A DNA stretch of 64,000 nucleotides from Candidatus Kuenenia stuttgartensis (GTDB lineage: Bacteria; Planctomycetota; Phycisphaerae; Phycisphaerales; SM1A02): contig CAMDMA010000002.1 of NCBI GenBank assembly GCA_945902075.1, positions 98,793 to 162,792 of the forward strand, in the 5' to 3' direction. This document shows positions 15,603-25,731 of this stretch, piece after piece. The position numbers and the translations under genes were made by a program. The stretch's first letter is position 1; the number at the start of each line of letters is the position of its first letter. The notes below the pieces were generated by a model. The model did no database searches and had not been told where the DNA came from. It saw only the letters and a list, made by a program, of their open reading frames with translations.

Positions 15603-17417
15603 TTACTTGGTCGCAGCCGGCATCAACCGCCAACGCGTCATGAATCCACCCTTTGTGGACGTGAAGTCAAGCATCGCGTCACCAAAGCAACGCTTGACGA
15701 CCTCAGGCTTCATCAGCGTCCAGAACCCAGACACATCATCGAGTCCAACGCCGATGCCTGGGATGTCAGCTTCGTCATCGATTCCGGCCATGCCACCGAG
15801 CTGATCGGTCATGCCCTGAATCATCTGCGCCGACTGCTCGATTTGGCGACCAAAGTTCCACCACGCCATTCCGACAAGTGGCTGCTTCGGCATCGATGCA
15901 AGGGCGGCGACAAACTGGGCGTCGCCAGCAAGTCCGGCCTCGCCCTTCGCGTCGACCGAGCGCAGGCCCTGCTCAACATGCTTCACCTGCCCGAGCATCA
16001 TGTATCCACCGCCGATACCAACCGCGATCGGCGAGAACTCGTCGGACAAAATCGTCATGCCGTTGAAGTCGCGAGACTGAAGGCCGAGCGGAAGCAGATT
16101 GATAAAGTCACTCACGGCGCTTGCGGAATCCTTGTCGTTCTTCATCGTGATCGCCGCCACCGTGCCGCTCGACATCGGGTCACCCGCGTCAGGTTCAGTG
16201 CTCCAAACATGGACCTCGGGACCCATCGCCGCGAACGCAGCCGACATCGCCGGACGGAACATGTCGATCTGCGGCTTGATCATCTCCGCCTGCTCTTCGG
16301 GCAGTCCGCCAATGGCGTCGTCGATCATCGCAACGATCTTGTCAAAGCGCACATTGACGCGGCCGTAGCTCATTGCGTCGCTTGGCACGACCGACGGCGG
16401 CGCCTTCGGCTCACTTGAGGTGTCGATCAGTGAAAGAAGCCCGACCTTGCCATCCGGCACGTAGATTCCGGCACATTGGTTGAGGATGCCATCCTTCACT
16501 TGCAGCCCGAAACTCCACGCCTTGATGTCACCGAAGAATCGCTTGATCAGCGGCTCGACAAGCATGAACTGCGGAGCGATGCCAAGCAGCGGCTGCGCAG
16601 CCTCAGTCGAGATGACCGCGTACACACCATCCGTGCCGCCGGCAAGGTCCATCGCTCCCTTGAAGGTGGTGCTCTCACCAACAGACTTTGAGTGGTCGCC
16701 ATCGACGCGTGCAAGCAGCATGTCCATGGCGGCGACGGAACCGGAGGCGAACAGTCGGCCCTTGTCGGAAACGACGCAAAGTTCCTTGGGCGCGAAGTCG
16801 GGGCCACCAAAACCCATACCCCCCATGCCGTCCATGCCGTCGCCCTCATCCAAACCCTCGTCCAAACCCTCGTCGGCACCGTCTGCGGCTTCGCCGCCGA
16901 TCTTCGACACGAGCACGCGTCGACCGCGGATTTCCTCAGTCTTCGTCTCCGTGCCGCTTTCCTTCGCACTTTTCTCGATCTCGGCCATCATGGCATCGAG
17001 CATTTTTGCGGCGTTCTCCGCCTCGGCGCTCCAGTCGCAGAAGAACACGAATTGCGTCGTGGGCAATCCAAGTTCTTCATCGATTTCGGCCATCACCGCG
17101 AGGCCGACGCTTGACGGCCACGACATCGCGCTGCGGTCGACGCCCGCCGCGGTCGCTGCCTCATTCAGTCCCTCTTCAAAGTCCGCCTTGAGTTTCTTCA
17201 CTTCCTCAGCAAGCGCCGGGTCGTTCCAGAGCTTGCCAAGGGCAGTTGGGCCGAGGCTGTCGATCATCGCGCGGATATCGTCGGCACCCACGACGAGCAG
17301 CGCGTTGTCGGGCGCAATGTCACGAATGGTGAGCGCATCGCCAGCAAAGGCGGTCGAGCTCCAGAGGCATGCAATGAACGAGGTGGAGACGGCGAGTGTG
17401 GAGGTGATTCGGTTCAC
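15603..17417 (-). CDS. Large exported protein of unknown function
   Basis: 604 residues. The GTG start at 17417 has AAGGA upstream and gives a clear signal peptide ending at STAFA-G. The mature part alternates strands and helices and contains an acidic Gly/Met-rich insert (DEGLDEGLDEGDGMDGMGGM), partly encoded by a short in-frame repeat. The general look (early DNALLVVGADDIRAM, duplicated halves) resembles the large periplasmic DUF3352-like proteins of planctomycetes. That assignment is by impression, and no catalytic motif is visible. The neighbouring protease gene is on the same strand. Confidence 0.75.
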   Translation of the reverse strand: MNRITSTLAVSTSFIACLWSSTAFAGDALTIRDIAPDNALLVVGADDIRAMIDSLGPTALGKLWNDPALAEEVKKLKADFEEGLNEAATAAGVDRSAMSWPSSVGLAVMAEIDEELGLPTTQFVFFCDWSAEAENAAKMLDAMMAEIEKSAKESGTETKTEEIRGRRVLVSKIGGEAADGADEGLDEGLDEGDGMDGMGGMGFGGPDFAPKELCVVSDKGRLFASGSVAAMDMLLARVDGDHSKSVGESTTFKGAMDLAGGTDGVYAVISTEAAQPLLGIAPQFMLVEPLIKRFFGDIKAWSFGLQVKDGILNQCAGIYVPDGKVGLLSLIDTSSEPKAPPSVVPSDAMSYGRVNVRFDKIVAMIDDAIGGLPEEQAEMIKPQIDMFRPAMSAAFAAMGPEVHVWSTEPDAGDPMSSGTVAAITMKNDKDSASAVSDFINLLPLGLQSRDFNGMTILSDEFSPIAVGIGGGYMMLGQVKHVEQGLRSVDAKGEAGLAGDAQFVAALASMPKQPLVGMAWWNFGRQIEQSAQMIQGMTDQLGGMAGIDDEADIPGIGVGLDDVSGFWTLMKPEVVKRCFGDAMLDFTSTKGGFMTRWRLMPAATK

Positions 17418-17583
17418 GAAGGTTCCTTCTTCTGTGGCAGCCGGACGTCCGGCGGATCGAGCAAACTGAGGTCGCGGTTTGACGCGGCCAACGGGCTGTC
17501 GCGGAAACGCCGCGCTCGGGAGGTGCCCCCATTTGGGAGGCGATCGGACTCATTTCACGCTGCGGCTATTCCATCGAAACGAC

Positions 17584-18573
17584 TCACACGCCGCGGGAGG
17601 TTGCACTTGGGGCCGAAGAGCCGTCCTTCAACGACGGTGGCGCACCGTCTTTCGTTCGGGTCGGCGGCTTTTGGTAATTGTGGCCAGAATTTGGGTTGTT
17701 GCGGTCGTAGGCAAATGCCTCGCGGTTCCGAATGAAATCCTTGACGTAGCGCGCCGGGATCGCGAAGCCCAGAGCCTCGCCTCCGCGGATTCCCATGTTG
17801 GTAATCCCGATGACCTCGCCCTTGGTGTTGAAGAGCGGACCCCCAGAGTTGCCTGGATTGATCGGCGTATCGGTCTGAATGTAGGTCAGTCCATCGAAGT
17901 TTCGTTGCGTGGTGGAGATGACGCCCTGCGTCAGCGTGCGCTCAAGCCCAAGCGGGTTGCCGATCGCGAAGACGTTCTGACCAATCTCAAGTTTCTCGGC
18001 GTCCTGCACCGGGGCAAAGAGAAAGTCTTTGCCTTCTGGGTGTTTGAGCTTCACCAGCGCGAGGTCAATGTGATTGTTCACCGCGATAAGCTCGACGTCA
18101 TCAATGTCTGTGCGCTTGAGTGTGCCGTCGGGTTGCGCAAACCACACCGTTGCGCGCAGGTTCGTTTCGCCCTGCACCACGTGGGCGTTGGTGATCGCGT
18201 AGCCCTCGCGCGAGAGCACGACGCCGGAGCCGAGGCCACCAGGGGTCGAGACTTTGATGACCGCTGGCCCAAGGATCTTTGCCTGCTCACGAGGAGGAAG
18301 TTCGGACAGACCCGAGGCGGTTGAGAAGAGCGCGTCGAGTTTCGTCTCAGCGTTGGCAGAGGCGTTCTTCGACTCGACCGCGAGCACGTCATTCATGTCG
18401 AAACTCAAAACGTCGGCGCCGACATCGATCCAGATGCGCCGATCGGTGCGCTTGAGCACTGAGCCGTCGATGGACGCGCCGCTCTTCAATTTGACGAGGT
18501 CTGCAGCGACCGGCGCGGAGACGAGGAGCGCGGAGATTCCCGCGGAGGCGAGGAGGAGTCGTGTCAGGTTCAT
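17584..18573 (-). CDS. Exported trypsin-like serine protease without PDZ domain
   Basis: About 329 residues. ATG at 18573 gives a signal peptide MNLTRLLLASAGISALLVSA. A short N-terminal region of about 90 residues precedes a DegP/HtrA-type protease domain with His in ITNAHVV, Asp in NNHIDLALVKL and Ser in NPGNSGGPLF. The usual C-terminal PDZ domain is absent; instead there is a Pro/Ser/Lys-rich tail of about 35 residues. It probably degrades or trims envelope proteins. It is divergent from the FG-GAP gene, with 74 bp between starts. Confidence 0.9.
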   Translation of the reverse strand: MNLTRLLLASAGISALLVSAPVAADLVKLKSGASIDGSVLKRTDRRIWIDVGADVLSFDMNDVLAVESKNASANAETKLDALFSTASGLSELPPREQAKILGPAVIKVSTPGGLGSGVVLSREGYAITNAHVVQGETNLRATVWFAQPDGTLKRTDIDDVELIAVNNHIDLALVKLKHPEGKDFLFAPVQDAEKLEIGQNVFAIGNPLGLERTLTQGVISTTQRNFDGLTYIQTDTPINPGNSGGPLFNTKGEVIGITNMGIRGGEALGFAIPARYVKDFIRNREAFAYDRNNPNSGHNYQKPPTRTKDGAPPSLKDGSSAPSATSRGV

Positions 18574-18647
18574 GGTGGAGTCCGTACTATACCCAACCCG
18601 GTCGATCGAACGCCCGGAGTGACACGCACCCGCAATCGGATGATCGA

Positions 18648-20993
18648 ATGCTCCCACGAAGCTCTCACCCCGCGTTTCGTCTCGTCCTTGTCTCAGTCCT
18701 CACTTCGGTCCTCACCGCGGCAACTGCAAGTGCGCAAGATTCCGAAATCGCATCACACTTCGGGTTCGACGGCCTCGAGGTTGTCAAGATTGATCCGAAC
18801 GCAGGGCCGATCGCCTCTGGCGATTTCGATGGCGACGGCAAGTCTGACCTCGTCGCGGCCAACAACTTCAAGAGCCGCCTCGAATTGCATGTGCAGAAGC
18901 CCAACGCATCGCCGGATGATCCGGTGGATGCCACCAGCTCGGTGAACGAGGTCCCCCCCCACTGGCGGTTCAAACGGATCGAAGTTCCTGTTTCCCACCA
19001 AGTGAACGCCATCGTGCCTTTCGACTTCAACGGCGATGGGCTTCTTGACATCGTCTACGCGGGCCAACCCGGAACGATCGTGTTTTTGAAGCAGTCGAAG
19101 CCCGGGGTCTTTGAGGTCGAGCGACGCATTCCGCAGAAAGGTCTTTCGACGAGCCGTGATAGTTTCGTTATCGCGGATCTCATCGGCGATGCAAAGCCTG
19201 ATCTTGCCGCGATCGTCGGAGGGCAGGCGTTGGTGTGGCCGATGGAGGGCACCAAACTCGGGGATGCGGTCGAACTCAGCTCCGGTGAACCGATCATCGC
19301 GCTTGTCGTCGGTGATTTTGACGGTGACACGCACAACGACCTAATCGGTGTCGCACCGGACAACACCGCACCCGTGCGACTGTGGCTTGCAAATGTAGAG
19401 GTCGGTCCAAACGGTCCAATTGCGCGGCTCGGATCTCAACGACGGTTCGAGATGCCGCCGTTGCGCGATCTGGCCGCGATACGCCTGCCGGGCTCGAAGA
19501 AGGATCTTCTCGCGCGCATCGAACGGCAAAGTAAGCGCATCGTGGTCGAAGAACTCGTTGAGGATGCGTCTGGATCGAAGGATGCCGCGCTTGAGGTCTT
19601 TTCTTCGGCTGGTGGTAAGAAGCGTTCCTATGCGGTCGCCGATGTGGATGGCGACGGACTCGCGGATGTGCTTGCGAGCGATCCCGCTGCGAGCGCGGTG
19701 ATGGTCTACCGACAACAGAAGGGACGCGGCCTCCAGCCTGGCGTCTCGCAGCCGAGCTTTGCAGAAATCGACGCGGTGGATGCGGGCGATGTCGATGGCA
19801 AGGCGGGCGATGAGGTCTTTGTGCTTTCCGAAAAGGAAGGCGTTGTGGGCCGCTCAGAGTGGCGCGATGGGGCGCTCAGTTTCCCGGTCGCGATGCCGCT
19901 CTCCGCTGGCTCGACGCCCGCGATCCTCTCGCTTGTCAGGCTTGAGAGCGGGCCACGGGTTGCAGTCGTCACAAAGGATGGACGCAACTACCAGATGGAG
20001 CTGCTTCCTGTTGATGGCACGACGCCTGACATCGTCAAACTCGGCTCGCTCGTCAAGGGTCCTGATGCAATGCTTGACCTCGATGCTGATCAGGATGGCA
20101 AAGTCGACCTGCTGCTCTTCACCGCAGACAAGCCGATGTCGATGTTGCAAGCAATCGAGAAGGACGGCAAACCGACCTTTGAACTCCGCGAGTCAAAGGA
20201 CATGGCGCAGTTCGGCCTCGCGCAGGCAGCAAACGCGGGGAACTCCGTTGCGTTTGATGTCGATGGCGATGGCAAGAACGAACTCGTGGTCGCCGATCGG
20301 AACTTTATCCGCGCGCTGCGTTACGCACCTACTGCGACACCACCTGGCTGGCAGGTTGTAGCTCAGATGAATGCATCGCGCGCCGATGCCAAACTCGTCG
20401 CCCTCACGGTTCGCGGCGACTCCCTTGTCGCGAGCGATCGCGAGAACAACGAACTCGCGGTGTTTACCAAGTCCGTAGCCTCAAGCGACTCCGCAGCGAC
20501 CAAGTGGGCGCAGACCGATGAACATGCGGTGACGGGTTTCAAGTTCAGCCTCGTCCGCGCCGGAAACTTCAGCGGCAGCGGATCAGACGACGTCATGCTC
20601 ATCGGCGACGATGGATTTGCCATCGCACGACTTGATGGCGCGCGACTCGCGCTCGAAGAACGTGCGAGCTACCGCGGCGACCGCATTCAGCAAGTAGATC
20701 ATGAGCTCGCATCGGGCGACGTGAACGGCGATGGGTTCCTCGACATCCTCGCGCTCGACGCTGGGGAGCAGTCCCTGGGCGTACTCAGCTTCAGCGAATC
20801 AGGACGTCTGGTACCGATCACGCGCTTCAAGGTGTTCGAGTCACGCCTCTTCCAGGGCGGCGAGCCGCGTGAGTTCGAGCCGAGTACCGCACTCGTGGTC
20901 GATGTCACCGGCGATGGCGCCGATGATGTCGTGCTCCTTTGCCATGACCGTATGCTTGTTTACCCGCAGTCGAAAAAGCCTGCTGCGAAGTAG
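18648..20993 (+). CDS. Exported FG-GAP/VCBS repeat protein
   Basis: 781 residues, starting MLPRSSHPAFRLVLVSVLTS with a signal peptide ending ASAQD. Repeated calcium-loop motifs of the form DxDGDGxxD recur across the protein: DFDGDGKSDL, DFNGDGLLDI, DVDGDGLADV, DVDGDGKNEL, DVNGDGFLDI, DVTGDGADDV. These are FG-GAP units, which fold as a seven-bladed beta-propeller and often mediate adhesion or ligand binding outside the cell. There is no membrane anchor or sorting tail at the C-terminus. Ligand unknown. Confidence 0.85.
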   Translation: MLPRSSHPAFRLVLVSVLTSVLTAATASAQDSEIASHFGFDGLEVVKIDPNAGPIASGDFDGDGKSDLVAANNFKSRLELHVQKPNASPDDPVDATSSVNEVPPHWRFKRIEVPVSHQVNAIVPFDFNGDGLLDIVYAGQPGTIVFLKQSKPGVFEVERRIPQKGLSTSRDSFVIADLIGDAKPDLAAIVGGQALVWPMEGTKLGDAVELSSGEPIIALVVGDFDGDTHNDLIGVAPDNTAPVRLWLANVEVGPNGPIARLGSQRRFEMPPLRDLAAIRLPGSKKDLLARIERQSKRIVVEELVEDASGSKDAALEVFSSAGGKKRSYAVADVDGDGLADVLASDPAASAVMVYRQQKGRGLQPGVSQPSFAEIDAVDAGDVDGKAGDEVFVLSEKEGVVGRSEWRDGALSFPVAMPLSAGSTPAILSLVRLESGPRVAVVTKDGRNYQMELLPVDGTTPDIVKLGSLVKGPDAMLDLDADQDGKVDLLLFTADKPMSMLQAIEKDGKPTFELRESKDMAQFGLAQAANAGNSVAFDVDGDGKNELVVADRNFIRALRYAPTATPPGWQVVAQMNASRADAKLVALTVRGDSLVASDRENNELAVFTKSVASSDSAATKWAQTDEHAVTGFKFSLVRAGNFSGSGSDDVMLIGDDGFAIARLDGARLALEERASYRGDRIQQVDHELASGDVNGDGFLDILALDAGEQSLGVLSFSESGRLVPITRFKVFESRLFQGGEPREFEPSTALVVDVTGDGADDVVLLCHDRMLVYPQSKKPAAK

Positions 20994-21035
20994 CGTTCTC
21001 TGTCCGCGAAGGGATGACTTCTCAGCATAGAAAAT

Positions 21036-21061
21036 CACGGCCCCGCACTTGCGGGGCCGTG
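21036..21061 (-). terminator. Intrinsic terminator (gltA, possibly bidirectional)
   Basis: A perfect 11-bp GC-rich stem with loop actt. On the minus strand the stem is followed by ATTTTCTA, the U-run expected for termination of gltA. It may also stop plus-strand reading from the FG-GAP gene. Confidence 0.8.
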
Positions 21062-21102
21062 TCTTGGAATTCTAAAGCTCTGCTCCGCGAGCTGTCTCGG
21101 CA

Positions 21103-22341
21103 TCAGACGCGCTGCGCCAACGCAACATACTGCGCCGCGTGTGGTCCGGTGTACTTCGCCTGCGGACGAATGAGACGATTGTCTTGGAGCTGCTCGATGC
21201 AGTGACCTGCCCAACCCGACATGCGGCTCATCGCAAACATGCAGGTAAAGAGGTCGGTTTTGATGCCGAGGCAGTGGTAGGTCGTCGCTGAGTAGAAGTC
21301 GACGTTTGGGAAGATCCCCTTGTCGGCCTTCGCCGCAAGAACGATCCCTTCAATCTTCTGGCTCATCTCAAAGAGACGCAGGTTGCCGGTGTCAGTTGCG
21401 ATCTGTTGGGCGAAGGTCTTGAGGTAGGTCGCGCGCGGGTCATACGCCTTATAGACGCGGTGACCAAAGCCCATGATGAGTTCCTTGCGCTCGAGCTTGC
21501 CCTTGATAAAGGGCTCGACGTTCTCCATCGAGCCGATTTCGTCGAGCATAATCATGACTTCTTCATTGGCGCCGCCGTGCAACGGCCCCTTCAGTGTGCC
21601 GACAGCGGTCGTCATCGCGCTGTACATATCGCTGAGCGTGGCGATGGTGACGCGACCCGCGAACGTCGACGCATTGAGTCCGTGATCGGCGTGCAAGATG
21701 AGGCAGATATCAAGGCCGCGCGTCATCGCAGTTGTCGGCACCTCGCCATTGAGCATCCAGAGAAAGTTGGTTGCAATATCGAAGGTGGTGTTTGGACGCA
21801 CGAACGCTTTACCCAAGCGATGACGATCAAAGTTCGCAATCAGCGTGGGCGTCTTCGCAACGAGACGAAGTGCCTGACGCTTGGCCGACTCGATGCCGGT
21901 TGGCGTGGTCTCGCTTGAGGTTGCATCGGCATCGTGCAGCGCGAGTGCCGAGACGAGCGTTCGCAGCGCGTGCATCGGCACGGCATCGGTCGGGAACGAC
22001 CGAATCATGTCGTAGATCGCGTCGGGGATCTCGTACTCCGCTTGCAGCGCGGACTTGAGCGCATCAAGTTCTGCCTGCGTTGGCAGCTTGCAGTTCCAAA
22101 GGAGGTAGACCGTCTCTTCGTAGGTTGAATTGCGCGCGAGTGAGTCGATGTCGATGCCGACATACTCAAGCACGCCCTTACCACCATCGATGAACGACAT
22201 CTGCGTCTCAGCGACGATCGTGTTGGCGAGACCCTTGTCAAAGATCGGACCCTGTGGGGCTGGCGTGGTGGTCATGGCGTTCGGCTTGAGTTCTGCGGCG
22301 CTGTTCGCCGTCGGTTGTACAGTCGGTTCTGCAGTTGTCAT
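21103..22341 (-). CDS. gltA: Citrate synthase
   Basis: Condenses acetyl-CoA with oxaloacetate to citrate, the entry step of the TCA cycle. 412 residues, of which the first 30 are a Thr/Pro/Ala-rich extension. Catalytic residues are present in HADHGLNAS, GPLHGGANE and the aspartate of FPNVDFYSA; GFGHRVYKAYDPR is the conserved CoA/substrate region. The start has GGAGAAGG upstream. A 2-methylcitrate synthase role is possible since the families are close, but no prp genes are nearby. The gene is single and followed by its own terminator. Confidence 0.95.
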   Translation of the reverse strand: MTTAEPTVQPTANSAAELKPNAMTTTPAPQGPIFDKGLANTIVAETQMSFIDGGKGVLEYVGIDIDSLARNSTYEETVYLLWNCKLPTQAELDALKSALQAEYEIPDAIYDMIRSFPTDAVPMHALRTLVSALALHDADATSSETTPTGIESAKRQALRLVAKTPTLIANFDRHRLGKAFVRPNTTFDIATNFLWMLNGEVPTTAMTRGLDICLILHADHGLNASTFAGRVTIATLSDMYSAMTTAVGTLKGPLHGGANEEVMIMLDEIGSMENVEPFIKGKLERKELIMGFGHRVYKAYDPRATYLKTFAQQIATDTGNLRLFEMSQKIEGIVLAAKADKGIFPNVDFYSATTYHCLGIKTDLFTCMFAMSRMSGWAGHCIEQLQDNRLIRPQAKYTGPHAAQYVALAQRV

Positions 22342-22560
22342 TCTTCAACCTTCTCCTCAACCCGCGTGAGGGTGGCGCCCCCTCCTTCGGGGCGGAAGGC
22401 GCAGGAACGCGGTGCTTCGCCCCACCGTGATTAGGAGATGCGAAGAAGGGAAGATGCTAGCGGAAGCGCGGAAAAAGCGAACGCCTTCCCTCCGCGCAAG
22501 ACGAGAATCGGTCGGCTGTCCTCAACCCACTATCGCTGCATCATCCGATACGCTTTCACC

Positions 22561-23736
22561 ATGTTCATCCCAATTGGGACCAATCTTGATTCTCGTCGTC
22601 GACCCGTCGTGGTGCCCGCGCTTGTCGCGCTCAATCTCGTGCTCTACTTTGGCGGTCTGCTGCTCGCCCGTCAGGGCCGGATCAACCTTGACGGCCTCTA
22701 CGACTTCGGCGCGATTCGATGGGTTGGGTTTCACTGGTGGCAGCCAATCACCTACCAGTTCCTGCACGATCCCCGCTCGATCATGCATGTTCTCAGCAAC
22801 ATGATCTTTCTGTGGGCATTCGGGGCTGTTGTGGAGGGCCGACTGGGCCGTGCGGGATTCCTTGCGCTCTACCTCGTCGGAGGGGCATTTGCGGGTGTCG
22901 TACAGGTGCTGCTCTCAAAGGGATCCGCAGTCGGCGCAAGCGGATCGGTCTCGGTGGTTGCAGGCGCCTTCCTCGCGCTTCATCCGCGAGGTGTGGTGCA
23001 TGGCTACTGGCTTCTCCCTCCCATGCGCGTGGCGATCAGCGCCGCATGGCTTCTCGGGCTCTATGCGGCAATTGATTTCGTCAACACCTTCACCGATGCG
23101 TTTGGGATGACCCGAACCGGTGTCGGTACGGTGGCGCATCTTTCGGGGCTTCTTTTCGGGCTTGTTGTAAGCACGGCACTCCTTGCAACCGGAGTCCTCG
23201 CGCGAAACGATTTCGATCTCTTCTTTCTGATGAAACAGTGGAAGCGGAGGCGCGAGCTGCGTGAGGTTGCGGCGGCGGTTGGTGTTGGTGTCGCGGGCGG
23301 GCCGGTCGCTGCGCGCGTTTCAAGTACGAGCGCTACCGAGGAAACGCCAAACCAACGCACCCTTCGATCGACCATCGCGGCGGCACACCGCGAGCGCGAC
23401 TACGTGCTCGCTGCGCAACTGTATGTGGAACTCCTCGGCTCACTTCCAGAAGCAACGTTGCCAGCTGAGATTCAACTCGACGTCGCAAACGAACTTGCGC
23501 GAAGTGGCCGCGATCGCGAGGCGGCGCGGGCATATGGGCGATTTATCGAGCGTTTCCGAACCCACCATGCGGTCGATGATGCGCGACTCATGCTTGCGGC
23601 GATTCAGGTGCGACGGCTCGGTGACGCGAAGGCGGGTCTTGAGACGCTTTCCGCGTTTGATCGGCGCGAGCTCGCGGCCGAGCGCGCACAGTTTATCGCC
23701 GCATTGCGCGCGGACTGTGGCGGAGTTCGATCGTGA
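22561..23736 (+). CDS. Rhomboid-family intramembrane protease with C-terminal TPR-like region
   Basis: 392 residues. Six hydrophobic segments in the first 225 residues carry the rhomboid signatures: HVLSNMIFLWAFG, the catalytic serine in VGASGSVS and the catalytic histidine in VAHLSGLLFG. It would cleave substrates inside the membrane. After an Arg-rich stretch, residues 260-390 form helices resembling tetratricopeptide repeats (RDYVLAAQLYVELLGSLPEA), perhaps for substrate binding. The ATG at 22561 is chosen because the first helix follows at once; no ribosome-binding site is visible. The stop overlaps trpF as GTGA. Confidence 0.9.
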   Translation: MFIPIGTNLDSRRRPVVVPALVALNLVLYFGGLLLARQGRINLDGLYDFGAIRWVGFHWWQPITYQFLHDPRSIMHVLSNMIFLWAFGAVVEGRLGRAGFLALYLVGGAFAGVVQVLLSKGSAVGASGSVSVVAGAFLALHPRGVVHGYWLLPPMRVAISAAWLLGLYAAIDFVNTFTDAFGMTRTGVGTVAHLSGLLFGLVVSTALLATGVLARNDFDLFFLMKQWKRRRELREVAAAVGVGVAGGPVAARVSSTSATEETPNQRTLRSTIAAAHRERDYVLAAQLYVELLGSLPEATLPAEIQLDVANELARSGRDREAARAYGRFIERFRTHHAVDDARLMLAAIQVRRLGDAKAGLETLSAFDRRELAAERAQFIAALRADCGGVRS

Positions 23737-24368
23737 ATCAACGTACGAGTCGGATCGCAATCAAAATCTGTGGCGTGCGCGATCGCGCGACCGTCGATGT
23801 TGCAGCGGGCGCAGGAGCAGACTTCGTTGGTGTCGTGCTTGTCGCATCAAGCCCACGCTTCGTCTCTCCAACGATCGCACCCACAATTGCCCTCGCGATC
23901 GCGGATGCGGGTGCCATGCCCGTCGCGGTGGTTCGGCTGCCCATCGATCCCGAAACACGCGCGGCGCTCGACGCATTTCCGATCCTGCAGTTTCACGGCA
24001 TCGAGGAACCCGACGATCTGACGCGCTTCTCCAGTAGCGACGCACCGTGGGAGCTCTGGAAAGGCCTGCATTTCTCGGTGGAGGCGACCACTGCATGGCT
24101 GGCCAGTGGCCGCGTGCGCCGAGTGGTGGTTGATGGACCCGACGCGGGCAGCGGTGAGGCGTTTGATCACAACGTGTTCGCCGCACTCGACGACTCGGTG
24201 CGTGCGCGTTGCATGCTTGCTGGCGGACTTGATCCGGCTCATGTCGCTGAGGTAATCCGTGTCGCGCGACCGGGAGGTGTCGATGTATCGAGTGGCGTCG
24301 AGAGTGCACGCGGCATCAAGGACCACGAGAAGATCCGTGAATTCATCCGCGCCGTGCGCGAAGCGTGA
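23733..24368 (+). CDS. trpF: Phosphoribosylanthranilate isomerase
   Basis: A (beta/alpha)8 enzyme of tryptophan synthesis that converts N-(5'-phosphoribosyl)anthranilate to CdRP. 211 residues, typical length. Seen motifs: KICGVRD with the catalytic cysteine, QFHG, and the phosphate-binding end LAGGLDPAHV followed by GVDVSSGVESARGIKD. The GTG start overlaps the rhomboid stop codon, so translation is likely coupled. No other trp gene is in the window, so the gene is unlinked from the rest of the pathway here. Confidence 0.95.
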   Translation: MNQRTSRIAIKICGVRDRATVDVAAGAGADFVGVVLVASSPRFVSPTIAPTIALAIADAGAMPVAVVRLPIDPETRAALDAFPILQFHGIEEPDDLTRFSSSDAPWELWKGLHFSVEATTAWLASGRVRRVVVDGPDAGSGEAFDHNVFAALDDSVRARCMLAGGLDPAHVAEVIRVARPGGVDVSSGVESARGIKDHEKIREFIRAVREA

Positions 24369-24370
24369 GC

Positions 24371-25609
24371 TCAGACGCCGACGGTGATCATCTTGCGCGT
24401 CGCGCCAAGTTCACTCACCCACGCGCGCATCTCTGCACGGCGCGAGTCCCAACTGCGCGAACACCGCTCCTCAATAAATGTTTGGTAGAGCGACATCAGC
24501 GCCGCATCAAACGTTGCGAAGCTGTCGAGACGTTCCTCCACCGCTGCTCGCAACGACTGTGGTTTGTCCTCAGGTTTCGGAAGCTTGAGCCCCGACACCT
24601 CAAAGCGATCACCCTGAAGCGTGCATTCCCAGACGCGGCCAAAGCTGGAGAGTGTCAGCCCGATCTTGCGCGGCCATTTTCCAAGTTGCACAGCGCGAGC
24701 GGTTTCCGCGCGGCGGGTCGGCGCGTCTCCGCGGAGGCTCGTACGGCCGGTGAATCCCCACGCACACTCGAGGTCGAGCGTCTTGTCAATCAGAATCGAT
24801 ACTTCTCCGTCCGCAGTTTCCACGAGACCTTCGCGTGCATCGCAATGCCACCAGAGCCAGAACAGGAAGAGGTTGCCGAGAAAGTCCTGCGGCTCGTTCG
24901 CCGTCCACGGAAGCTCCGGCCGATCGGGAGAGGCGCGCGAACCATCCTCGCGCGCGAGCTCAATTTCTGGCGGAGCGCTTGAGAGCGGCTCGGCGCGCAG
25001 GTCGTCGTAATCGTTGGTGCGCCCCTTGGCTGCGATGATGTCGAGCGCAAGTGTGCCTGCCGTGCGTGGCGCAATGGTCATGCCGAGCGAGTCGACCATG
25101 AGTCGTCGCAGTGCCTGAACCTCAGTGTCGGCAGAAATAGCTGCATAAAGCGTGGATTTCGAGAAGTCCCACCAGAGCGGCGCGTGCTTTGGTCGTCGGT
25201 ATCGGCCCTCGGTGATCTCGTCATCGATGCGTCGCAGCGCATCCTCCCGCGCCTCTTTCTTCGCGGTCTTCGGGAGGTACGAGCCTGAACCGTCTTTCGA
25301 GGCCTGAACGCGCGCATCCTCGGCCATCGCGATGTACGCCTTCTTGATCTCAGGCGGGACACGCACGCTATCGGCGCGGAAACCAATCATCATGCCGCTG
25401 CCAAAGCCAACGCGCTCGTAGTCAAACGCACGATCAAAGAGATGGCGACCCGCAGTCCAGCCTACATGGGTCTCGCCGGGCTTGATCGGCTCAAGCTCAC
25501 CAAGCGCGTGCTCGCGCAGCGCGTCGAAGACCTTTGAATCCAAGAGATTCGGAACGTCTCCCGTGACGGAGAAGCGACGATAGGTGATGGCGCCAGAACG
25601 GAAGGGCAT
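24371..25609 (-). CDS. RdgC-like recombination-associated protein (putative)
   Basis: About 412 residues, start placed at MPFRSGAITYRRF. The order of elements follows RdgC: a short N-terminal fold, VPPEIKKAYIAMAEDARVQ, a charged helix with KKEAREDALRRIDDEI, a strand-rich block (STLYAAISADTEVQALRRLM) and a final helical FATFDAALMSLYQTFIEE. RdgC binds double-stranded DNA as a ring and restrains RecA. Similarity is judged by eye and is distant, and the protein is about 100 residues longer than proteobacterial RdgC because of a middle insert. It is convergent with trpF, 2 bp apart. Confidence 0.55.
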   Translation of the reverse strand: MPFRSGAITYRRFSVTGDVPNLLDSKVFDALREHALGELEPIKPGETHVGWTAGRHLFDRAFDYERVGFGSGMMIGFRADSVRVPPEIKKAYIAMAEDARVQASKDGSGSYLPKTAKKEAREDALRRIDDEITEGRYRRPKHAPLWWDFSKSTLYAAISADTEVQALRRLMVDSLGMTIAPRTAGTLALDIIAAKGRTNDYDDLRAEPLSSAPPEIELAREDGSRASPDRPELPWTANEPQDFLGNLFLFWLWWHCDAREGLVETADGEVSILIDKTLDLECAWGFTGRTSLRGDAPTRRAETARAVQLGKWPRKIGLTLSSFGRVWECTLQGDRFEVSGLKLPKPEDKPQSLRAAVEERLDSFATFDAALMSLYQTFIEERCSRSWDSRRAEMRAWVSELGATRKMITVGV

Positions 25610-25731
25610 GGAGAAAGTGTCGCGTTTCGGAGCGAAACTTGCAGCGGCCGACAACTTGTACACACGCGGGTTGGGTCCCGCGCTGGTCGGAAAATCTCGA
25701 GGCGAAGCCACCTTCGGCGTCCACAACTCGA

